From the NCBI GenBank assembly GCA_946886185.1, contig CAMPIC010000245.1, forward strand, positions 1 through 5,420: 5,420 nt of DNA. Reading direction: 5' to 3'. The notes beneath the pieces were generated by a model. The model did not search any database. It worked only from the letters and a program-made list of their open reading frames with translations, and was not told the DNA's origin. This document shows positions 1 to 5,420 of the stretch, piece after piece. Position numbers and translations under genes: made by a program. This DNA comes from an uncultured bacterium. GTDB taxonomy: Bacteria; Eisenbacteria; RBG-16-71-46; CAIMUX01. Position 1 is the stretch's first letter; each line of letters opens with the position of its first letter.

Positions 1-1
1 A

Positions 2-532
2 TTGGAAGGTGCGCGCGTCGTGGTCCAGCTCTTCCTGGTCGCGCCGGACGGGCAGTCCTCGATCGATCCGATCATCATGCGATTTCCGATCGACGAGGCC
101 GCTCGCTACGCTTTCGAAGCAGGCCGCCGGCTGGCCGCGAGCGCCGGTACCCAGCTCGCTCCGCGGCTGGAAGCGGAGAGGCCCCTCGACGAGTCGGCTC
201 TGGAGCTCGCGGCGCGCACCCTCGTGATTCTCGACCGCGGACTCCCGCGCGTTCCGGAATCGCGCTGGGCCGGCCTTCCAGCCAGCGTCCAGGAGTGGCG
301 CCCGGTGGCGGAGGCGCGCGCCTGGTCGGAGCTGTCCTCCAACGCGCGCGCGGAGCTCGAACAGGAGGTGCTCCGCGGATGGAGCGGCGAACGGCTCGAT
401 CCGGCTCTCGGAATGGATGCCGCCTGGCAAGGTCTGGAGCGCGACGCATGGGGCGAGGGAGGATTCCGCGGCGCCGGCGTCTACGGGATTCTCGGCCACA
501 TCGGCACGGTGCGGATTCGAGGGAACCGTTGA
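2..532 (+). CDS. Hypothetical protein, 3' part of gene (5' end outside window)
   Basis: An open frame runs from the left edge to a TGA at 530-532, giving 176 residues; it is probably the C-terminal part of a longer protein. A TTG at position 2 could formally start it, but nothing upstream is visible to support that. I do not recognise the family. The N-terminal stretch (about residues 5-30) alternates hydrophobic and polar residues like beta strands and includes a turn around APDGQ. Residues about 31-75 are Ala/Glu/Arg/Leu rich and look helical. The C-terminal end is Gly-rich (GEGGFRGAGVYGILGHIG). No signal peptide, membrane segment or catalytic motif is seen in this part. The strong GC third-position bias and open length support real coding. 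It is the upstream member of the same-strand cluster: its stop overlaps a TTG that is the most 5' candidate start of the next gene. Confidence 0.6.
   Translation: MEGARVVVQLFLVAPDGQSSIDPIIMRFPIDEAARYAFEAGRRLAASAGTQLAPRLEAERPLDESALELAARTLVILDRGLPRVPESRWAGLPASVQEWRPVAEARAWSELSSNARAELEQEVLRGWSGERLDPALGMDAAWQGLERDAWGEGGFRGAGVYGILGHIGTVRIRGNR
519..523 (+). promoter_or_regulatory. Candidate ribosome binding site for TTG start of gene 2
   Basis: GAGGG lies about 5 bases before the TTG at 529-531, which overlaps the TGA of the upstream gene as TTGA. The spacing and the coupled stop/start geometry favour initiation here. None of the downstream ATG candidates (574, 655, 658, 664) has a comparable purine-rich element at the right distance. 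Confidence 0.4.
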
Positions 533-1788
533 GTCGCGCGCGACTGGGAACAGCCCGCGCGGGACTTCGCATCATGCGCGTGCGAAACGGCGCAGCCTGC
601 GCGCGACTTCGCATCACGCGCCTGCGAATCGGTGCTGCCTGCGCACGACTTCGGATGATGCGCATGCGGATCGGTGGCGCTTGCGCGCGGCTTGGAACGC
701 CTCGCGAACTAACGGTCGCCACGTTCACGCTGTGCGCGGTCGCGCTCACTCCGTCGCTGAGCTTCGCCGTGCAAACGAAGATCCAGATCGCTCCTGAGTT
801 CCGGCGATGGACGTTCGAGCGTCCGCGCGTCGAGCATCGCATCGATCAGTCGTATGTCGCGGCCGATCTGGAATTCCAGTTCGATTCCGGACTCGATCTG
901 GCCGCGGGTGGGAACTTCGTGAGCACGGTGCACCACGAAGAGGATATGACCGGCAACCTCGATCGGCTGGGCGAGCTGCGGATCCGCGGCGAGCAACGCC
1001 TGCTCTCCGACCGGTTACGTGTGCGGGCGCGAGCCGCGTTTCCTCTCGAGGAAGACGGATTCCTTCCACGCGAGATTCGCGCTCTTCGGGTCCTGGAGAT
1101 TCCGGAGCTGGAGTTTCCGCTGGCGGACGCGGGCGTCTCCTCGCATCAGGAGATCGAGCTGACGGGACAGGTCGTGCGCCGCCGCACTCTCCTCGCGCAG
1201 CTCGGGATCGGATTGGAAGAGCGCGGCTCGTATCAGCTCCGCGAAACCGACCTCGAGTTCGACCCGGGTGGAACATTCCGGATGGCCGGGAGCGTGGACC
1301 ACGCTCTATCGCGCTGGATCGTCCATCACGGGCTGATCTGGGAGCGTCCGGGCACGAGCGCTCTCGCCGGGCGCGATGCGTTCCGCAACGGCGTGCGCAT
1401 TACCTGGAGTGAAGGGATCGCGCTCCATCGGGCGGGCACTGTCTGGCGAGCCGATGTGGCATTGCTCTTCGGGAAGAGCGGCGAGCTCTATCCGGGTAGT
1501 TCGCTCATCGAGGATCCGCTGCGCTCCGGCAATCGCGTGCGCTGGCGGTTGGCGCACGAGCGCGGCACCTCCTGGCCGATCGAGGTCGCGTTCACCGGAA
1601 CGCACTATCGCGGCTTCGCCGGCACGCTCGGGCATGCCGATTGGATCACGCCGTCTCTATGCGTGGGGCGCAGGTTCGGCCCCGGGATGCTGGAAGGCGC
1701 GTTCGATTTCAGCGTGGGGACCGTGCGCGAGGGAGGGAGTCTCGGAGGCGTGGGAGCTCGACTCGGTTGGCGCGGAGGTCTCAATTGA
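529..1788 (+). CDS. Secreted, probable outer-membrane beta-barrel-like protein
   Basis: The frame ends at TGA 1786-1788. From the TTG at 529 it encodes 419 residues; from ATG 574, 404; from ATG 655, 377. The TTG has the best Shine-Dalgarno signal and overlaps the previous stop, but it places about 60 Arg-rich residues before the signal peptide. ATG 655, 658 or 664 would give an ordinary signal peptide, so the start is unresolved. The hydrophobic core (nt 709-768, residues 61-80 from TTG, LTVATFTLCAVALTPSLSFA) ends in S-F-A, a plausible signal peptidase I site before VQTKIQ. The mature part (about 339 residues) has many short strands of alternating polar and hydrophobic/aromatic residues separated by charged turns, e.g. 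ADLEFQFDSGLDLAAGG, ELRIRGEQRLLSDRLRVRAR, WRADVALLFGKSGELY, GMLEGAFDFSVGTV. This pattern is typical of outer-membrane barrels. The C-terminus (RLGWRGGLN) lacks the classical terminal Phe. No named family is recognised; a periplasmic beta-rich protein is the alternative. It is probably translationally coupled to the Ig-repeat gene downstream. Confidence 0.7.
   Translation: MSRARLGTARAGLRIMRVRNGAACARLRITRLRIGAACARLRMMRMRIGGACARLGTPRELTVATFTLCAVALTPSLSFAVQTKIQIAPEFRRWTFERPRVEHRIDQSYVAADLEFQFDSGLDLAAGGNFVSTVHHEEDMTGNLDRLGELRIRGEQRLLSDRLRVRARAAFPLEEDGFLPREIRALRVLEIPELEFPLADAGVSSHQEIELTGQVVRRRTLLAQLGIGLEERGSYQLRETDLEFDPGGTFRMAGSVDHALSRWIVHHGLIWERPGTSALAGRDAFRNGVRITWSEGIALHRAGTVWRADVALLFGKSGELYPGSSLIEDPLRSGNRVRWRLAHERGTSWPIEVAFTGTHYRGFAGTLGHADWITPSLCVGRRFGPGMLEGAFDFSVGTVREGGSLGGVGARLGWRGGLN
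532..699 (+). repeat. Tandem array of eight 21-bp units (42-bp A/B higher-order repeat)
   Basis: Units start at 532, 553, 574, 595, 616, 637, 658 and 679. A shared core, best seen at 595, reads TGCGCGCGACTTCGCAT. Units at 553, 595 and 637 form class A (core GACTTCGCATC or close to it). Units at 574, 616 and 658 form class B (core TGCGAAWCGGYGC or close). By hand count the 42-bp A+B pairs share 35/42 bases (copies 1 and 2) and 34/42 (copies 2 and 3). In the gene 2 frame the array reads as heptads, e.g. ACARLRI-TRLRIGA and ACARLRM-MRMRIGG, with Arg at fixed positions. The first and last units are more alike than neighbours predict: both read ARLGT (SRARLGTARA versus ACARLGTPRE). The array starts on the last base of the gene 1 stop and ends ten bases before the signal-peptide core of gene 2. 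Confidence 0.85.
566..628. repeat. Two perfect inverted repeats (TTCGCA-N9-TGCGAA) within the array
   Basis: TTCGCA at 566-571 pairs with TGCGAA at 581-586, and TTCGCA at 608-613 pairs with TGCGAA at 623-628. Each has a 6-bp stem and a 9-base loop, and they sit 42 bp apart. The arms fall in an adjacent class A and class B unit. The third A/B pair (from 637) has TTCGGA and TGCGGA and no longer pairs, though it holds short palindromes (ATGCGCAT at 658-665, CGCATGCG at 661-668). The hairpins are short and could be a by-product of the repeat sequence; they have no U-tract and do not look like terminators. Confidence 0.5.
1774..1779 (+). promoter_or_regulatory. Strong Shine-Dalgarno site for the Ig-repeat gene
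   Basis: GGAGGT lies inside the last codons of the upstream gene, 8 bases before the ATG at 1788-1790. That ATG shares one base with the upstream TGA (TGATG). This decides the start at 1788 over the in-frame ATG at 1830, and it suggests translational coupling of the two genes. Confidence 0.75.
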
Positions 1789-4700
1789 TGCGCGCCCACG
1801 GGAAACATCGGCGAGCGCATGGTGGGAAGATGGCAGCGCGACGCTTGCGGTCGACCTCCTTATCACGCTCATTGGCCGCCTGCCTGCTCACGCTCCTGTC
1901 CGCGTTCTGGGGAATTCATTGCTCCGAATCGCCGACCGGCTCGGGTTCCGGCGGAGTCGCGCTCGAGCTGCAAATGCCCGCGCGCCGCATCGCCGCGGAA
2001 GAGTCGCTCTCCGTGTGGATCGAGGATGGGCGCGGCGATCTCCTCTCCGGACCTGCGCGTATCGCCTGGGGACCCGGTGAGAACGACTTCGACGTCTCGC
2101 TCGAGGTTCCGGAAGGAAACAACCGCCGCGTTTGGGCCGTGCTCGATGCCCCCGGTTGGCGCGAACGCGGCTTGATCGCCCTCGGCTCGCGCGGAGACGT
2201 GCGCATCCGGGCCGCTGCGGTTACCGATGTCACGGTCGAGCTCCGCGAGGTGGTGCCGCGGATTTCCCAGGTCGTGGTGCAACCGGGCGATCTCGAGTAT
2301 CGCGTGCACTGGTCTCCCGTTCCTGGAGCCGAGCGGTACCAGTTGCTGGAGATGGTCGGCGAGACAGTCACGGAGTATGTGACGGAAGATACCAGCCGCG
2401 TCTTTCCGCTCGTTCCGGGGGATGAAGCGTACTATCGCGTGCGCGCGCAGCTTTCCACCGGCGTCTCGGTGTATACCGATTCGGTGCGCGTCGATCGTCC
2501 TCTCCTCTCCGGCCTCCCTCGCATCGATGCGGTCGATCCGGCCGAAGGAGCGGTGGAAGTGCTCGATACCACCGTCCCCAAAATCACCTTCGATCGCCCG
2601 ATGGATTGGTCGACGCTCCAGCCGGAACAGGTGCGGATCGTGGAGCAGGGGAGTGGCGAGGAGTTCGCCATCGTCCCGAGCGGGTCGCCCGGCGAAGGAG
2701 AGCTCTTCCTGAGTCATGCCGAACCGTTCGTCCGCGGGAAGACCTATCGCATCGAGGTCGATCCGGGTCTCCGGGATTTCGAAGGGCGTCCTTACGATCA
2801 GGACCCCACGCTCGCCGGATTGCAGGGATTCACCTGCCGGTTCACGACGGAAACATACGATCCGCTGGCCGTGACCGGAATTTCGCCAGCCGACGGAGCG
2901 CAAGCGGTCTCCATCGGCGCGGAGATCCTCATCACCTTCAACCGCCCATTCGATCCGAAGTCCATCGACGAATCGTCGGTGCGACTGCTCGATGCGGATG
3001 GAAAGCCGGTGGCGTACACGCGGCAGCTCGAGCAAGCGTCCGTCCGGATCATTCCGGATCAAGATCTCGAATACGAGGGGCAGTATCGCGTGGAGGTCAC
3101 GACCGCGGTGCGCGATCTGCGCGGAGAGCCGCTCGATCAGGATCCTGGCACTCCCATTCCGATCTTCGAAGGATTCTCCTCTTCCTTCCAGGTGGAAGTG
3201 CAACCGTCCGGTGCTCGAGTGAGCAGCGTTTCGCCGCCTGACGCAGAGCTCAACGCTTCCGCGTTCACGACCATCGAGATCGAGTTCTCGCGACCGGTCG
3301 ATCCCGCCTCGGTCGCGATCCCGACCACTTTCGCGGTGCGCAAACTCCCGATCGAGGCCAACATCGCGGGGACGCTCTCCTCGGATGGATCGGGGCAGCG
3401 CTTCACGTTCACTCCCGCCGCGCCGCTCGAAGCAGGAACGCGCTATCGAATCGTGGTGACGACAGGAGTGCGTGACCTCGAGGGAGTTCCACTCGATCAG
3501 GATCCGTCGATCCCCGGATTCCAGCCGTTCCAGTCGGAGTTCCGCACCGAACGCACCATCCAGGTGAGCTCGGTCCTTCCGGCGAACAACGCGGTCCGGG
3601 TGCCGGTGGGCCAGGTGGTGTCGGTCCAGCTTTCCGCGCCGGTCGATCCCGCGAGCGTGACTGAAACGACCTTCCGTCTGGAAAGGGGAGGAGTGCCGGT
3701 CGAGGGAGATCGCACTCTCTCGACCGATCGTCGAACCGCGCACCTCACACCCAGCGCGCCGCTCGCGCGATTCGTCCAGTACACCGTGCACCTCACTTCC
3801 GAGTTGAAGAGCGCGGAAGGGGGGAGGCTCGATCAGAATTCGGGCCAGGTCGGATACCAGGAGTTCACCAGCCGGTTCACCACGCAGCCCGAGTCGCTCC
3901 CGCCCATGGTGACGGCCGTTCTTCCGGAGAATGGCTCCTCGGGGGTGCCGGTTCGTCCGCACATCGAGGTCTCGTTCAGCAAGCCGGTGCTGCCAGCTTC
4001 CGTGAATGTGGAGACGTTCCTCCTGCGCAACGTTACGAACGGGCAGCTCGTGGGCGGAATTCGCCAGGTCGCCCCTGACAGCATGAGCGCCACGTTCGTG
4101 CCCACGTTCGATCTCGCTCTCTCCACCGAATACGAGATCGAGGTCACCAACTGGGTCGTCGATCGCTTCGACGTTCGGCTCGATCAAGATCCGATCGCTC
4201 CCGATCGGCAGGGATTCAAGAGCCGCTTCCAGACCGATCACGAGCACGTATCGCCGCGCGTGATCGCGGTCACGCCCGCGGACAGCGCCACCGGCGTATC
4301 GATCGACGCGGCCGTGCAAATCGATTTCGACGAGCCGATCGCGGCCGCGACGGCCTCCGGAATCGAGGTGCGAGACCAGTCGGGCGATCCCGTGCCCGGC
4401 ATGATCGATCTCGCGAATGGCGATGCGCGCGCGGTCTTCCAACCCGATGCTCCGCTCCTGCTGTTCCACCGGTATCAGGTGACGGTCGATACCACCGTGA
4501 CCGATCGTGTGGGCAATCCGCTCGATCAGGATCCGAAGACTGGGTCCCGTGAGCCGTTCGCGAGCGTCTTCTGGACCGTGGGAGACGAGACCGGTCCGCG
4601 CGTCGTCGCGATCACGCCGGCCGACGAGAGCGAAGGAGTCGAGCTCGATATCACCATCGGGCTCGGCTTCAGCGAGCCGATCGATCCGGCGACGATATCG

Positions 4701-5420
4701 GGTGCGGCGCTCCTCGATTCGATGGGGACGGCGGTCTCCGCGGAAGTCCAGGTCATCACGCCCGATTCGCTCGCGCTCGTCCCCGATCTTCCTCTGGAGT
4801 TCGATCATCGCTATTCCGTGTCGGTCGCGGCGATCGCCGATTCCGCGGGAAATCCGTTGGATCAGGATGCCTCCACGGAGGATCACGAGCCGTTCCTCGC
4901 GCACTTCCGGACTCATCCGGAGAACGTGCGTCCGACCGTGACGCAGGTTCGTTATGACGCGCCTGGGGTGGAGGATCCACCCGTCACCACGCGGATCTGG
5001 ATCGCGCTCAGCGAGGCCATCGACCAAGCTTCGCTCGATCCGGGAGACGTCGTTCTCACCGAGGATGAGGAAGTCGAGTGCGAGATCACATTCGTCGCGG
5101 CCGACACGATTCGGGTCGCACCGGTCGATCCGCTTCGAGCCGGGACGCGTCATGAGCTGAGCGTCTCCGGGCTGGCAGACCTGGTCGGAAATCCGTTCGA
5201 TCAGATTCCGGCCACCGAGCCGCTCGATCCGTTCGAGACTTCGTTCGAAACGGAACCCGACCTCGATCCGCCGTACGTCGTCGCGTCGATTCCCGCGGAC
5301 GGCGAGGAGGAAGTTCGGCCCGAGCAGAACGTCATCGTGACGGTCAGCGAGCCGATGGATGCGGGCACGGAGGACGCGTCGCACCTGCAGCTGGTGCGGA
5401 TCGACGGGTGCGACCAGATC
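1788..5420 (+). CDS. Large surface protein/lipoprotein with tandem SbsA-type Ig-like (Big_5) domains, 3' end outside window
   Basis: From ATG 1788 the frame is open to the last base: 1211 codons, no stop. Modules in order (residues): Arg/His-rich n-region 1-27; hydrophobic segment about 28-43 followed by GIHC-SESPTG, with C45 as a possible lipidated Cys; beta-sandwich-like module about 57-155 (PEGNNR...VWAVLDAPG); FN3-like module about 157-240, with W175, PVPGAERY at 177-184 and YYRVRA at 215-220. Big_5 modules then lie at about 244-355, 358-470, 476-588, 589-700, 701-817, 818-931, 932-1043 and 1044-1156, with a partial ninth from 1157. Each begins like PRVIAVTPADSATGVS, has a core such as FSxPVDPASV, a Y-x-V-x-V strand, then D-x-x-G-x-PLDQDP and an F-x-T end. 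In known proteins such domains build stalks of S-layer, adhesin and wall-associated proteins. The sequence is acidic and Cys-poor, as expected for an extracellular rod. No enzymatic domain is seen; one could lie beyond the edge. Surface location and an adhesive or structural role are inferred. Confidence 0.88.
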   Translation, partial: MRAHGKHRRAHGGKMAARRLRSTSLSRSLAACLLTLLSAFWGIHCSESPTGSGSGGVALELQMPARRIAAEESLSVWIEDGRGDLLSGPARIAWGPGENDFDVSLEVPEGNNRRVWAVLDAPGWRERGLIALGSRGDVRIRAAAVTDVTVELREVVPRISQVVVQPGDLEYRVHWSPVPGAERYQLLEMVGETVTEYVTEDTSRVFPLVPGDEAYYRVRAQLSTGVSVYTDSVRVDRPLLSGLPRIDAVDPAEGAVEVLDTTVPKITFDRPMDWSTLQPEQVRIVEQGSGEEFAIVPSGSPGEGELFLSHAEPFVRGKTYRIEVDPGLRDFEGRPYDQDPTLAGLQGFTCRFTTETYDPLAVTGISPADGAQAVSIGAEILITFNRPFDPKSIDESSVRLLDADGKPVAYTRQLEQASVRIIPDQDLEYEGQYRVEVTTAVRDLRGEPLDQDPGTPIPIFEGFSSSFQVEVQPSGARVSSVSPPDAELNASAFTTIEIEFSRPVDPASVAIPTTFAVRKLPIEANIAGTLSSDGSGQRFTFTPAAPLEAGTRYRIVVTTGVRDLEGVPLDQDPSIPGFQPFQSEFRTERTIQVSSVLPANNAVRVPVGQVVSVQLSAPVDPASVTETTFRLERGGVPVEGDRTLSTDRRTAHLTPSAPLARFVQYTVHLTSELKSAEGGRLDQNSGQVGYQEFTSRFTTQPESLPPMVTAVLPENGSSGVPVRPHIEVSFSKPVLPASVNVETFLLRNVTNGQLVGGIRQVAPDSMSATFVPTFDLALSTEYEIEVTNWVVDRFDVRLDQDPIAPDRQGFKSRFQTDHEHVSPRVIAVTPADSATGVSIDAAVQIDFDEPIAAATASGIEVRDQSGDPVPGMIDLANGDARAVFQPDAPLLLFHRYQVTVDTTVTDRVGNPLDQDPKTGSREPFASVFWTVGDETGPRVVAITPADESEGVELDITIGLGFSEPIDPATISGAALLDSMGTAVSAEVQVITPDSLALVPDLPLEFDHRYSVSVAAIADSAGNPLDQDASTEDHEPFLAHFRTHPENVRPTVTQVRYDAPGVEDPPVTTRIWIALSEAIDQASLDPGDVVLTEDEEVECEITFVAADTIRVAPVDPLRAGTRHELSVSGLADLVGNPFDQIPATEPLDPFETSFETEPDLDPPYVVASIPADGEEEVRPEQNVIVTVSEPMDAGTEDASHLQLVRIDGCDQI
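1860..1871 (+). other. Cluster of AT-rich rare codons in the signal peptide
   Basis: Codons 25, 26 and 28 of the Ig-repeat gene are TTA, TCA and TCA, just before the hydrophobic core of the signal peptide. Between here and position 5384 the gene uses no TTA, CTA or TCA codon in register, because the exactly opposed reverse frame has no stop over that span. The three codons therefore stand out sharply from the rest of the gene. A role in slowing early translation during export is possible but only inferred. Confidence 0.6.
2517..5420 (+). repeat. Intragenic repeat region: eight full and one partial Big_5 modules of about 336-360 bp
   Basis: The motif encoding (P)LDQDP starts at 2790, 3129, 3489, 3825, 4176, 4518, 4854 and 5193, so the period is 336-360 bp and always a multiple of three. 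The 14-mer CTCGATCAGGATCC occurs exactly at 3132, 3492 and 4521; the other copies differ by a few bases. Protein variants in order are PYDQDP, PLDQDP, PLDQDP, RLDQNS, RLDQDP, PLDQDP, PLDQDA and PFDQIP. Outside this motif and the FSxPVD core the modules are well diverged, which points to old duplications rather than recent expansion. Confidence 0.85.

Noticed and set aside
566..628. Rho-independent terminator between genes 1 and 2
   Set aside because: The stems are only 6 bp with 9-base loops and no T-tract follows.
532..699. CRISPR array
   Set aside because: The units are contiguous with no unique spacers, and the unit is 21 bp with an internal alternating variant, so this is a tandem repeat and not repeat-spacer DNA.
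75..842. Minus-strand open frame with RSRAQAAP-type repeats
   Set aside because: It is the reverse reading of the 21-bp array and of gene 1. The Arg/Pro/Ala-rich content is what high-GC shadow frames give, and no start signal or export feature supports it.
746..1412. Other overlapping open frames on both strands within the barrel-like gene
   Set aside because: All are Arg/Ser/Pro-rich shadows of the frame that carries the signal peptide and beta-strand pattern.
1830..1832. Alternative start of the Ig-repeat gene at codon 15
   Set aside because: It would give a shorter n-region, but the GGAGGT with 8-base spacing and the TGATG overlap clearly favour 1788.
1869..5384. Minus-strand open frame of 1171 codons opposite the Ig-repeat gene
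   Set aside because: It is exactly in register with the sense codons and stays open only because the sense gene avoids TTA, CTA and TCA. Its translation is Arg/Asp/His rich with no domain, and the plus strand has clear Big_5 repeats and a ribosome binding site.

Overview
The window is high-GC bacterial DNA (roughly 60-65% G+C by eye). Three plus-strand genes are packed head to tail, with stop and start codons overlapping or nearly so. No tRNA, rRNA, CRISPR array, transposase or terminator is visible. The window opens inside one gene and closes inside another, so any promoter lies to the left, outside it. Tandem SbsA-type Ig-like (Big_5) modules, an FN3-like module, an atypical lipoprotein signal and a beta-barrel-like partner suggest an envelope operon of a Gram-negative bacterium. 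A lineage of the FCB group or a Candidatus Eisenbacteria-like phylum is my best guess. That assignment rests on style of sequence only and is weak.

Layout: (1) 2-532 is the 3' part of a gene of unknown function. (2) 532-699 is a tandem array of eight 21-bp units, organised as a 42-bp A/B higher-order repeat. It lies between the stop of gene 1 and the signal peptide of gene 2. (3) 529-1788 is a secreted, strand-rich protein that looks like an outer-membrane beta-barrel; its true start is uncertain because the repeat array occupies the N-terminus. (4) 1788-5420 (no stop in the window) is a large modular surface protein. It has a signal peptide with a possible lipobox, one beta-sandwich-like N-terminal module, one FN3-like module, then eight complete Big_5 modules and the start of a ninth. 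Each complete Big_5 module is about 113 residues long and has an 'LDQDP'-type motif near its C-terminal end.

How they may work together: gene 3 has a strong ribosome binding site inside the end of gene 2 and starts on the last base of its stop codon, so the two are probably translationally coupled. A barrel-like protein next to a long, acidic, Ig-repeat protein suggests a surface complex or adhesive/structural filament with an outer-membrane partner. This is inference from architecture and context. The most unusual features are the 21/42-bp array at the start of gene 2, the conserved DQD motif of the Ig repeats, a cluster of rare codons in the gene 3 signal peptide, and an apparent excess of GATC.
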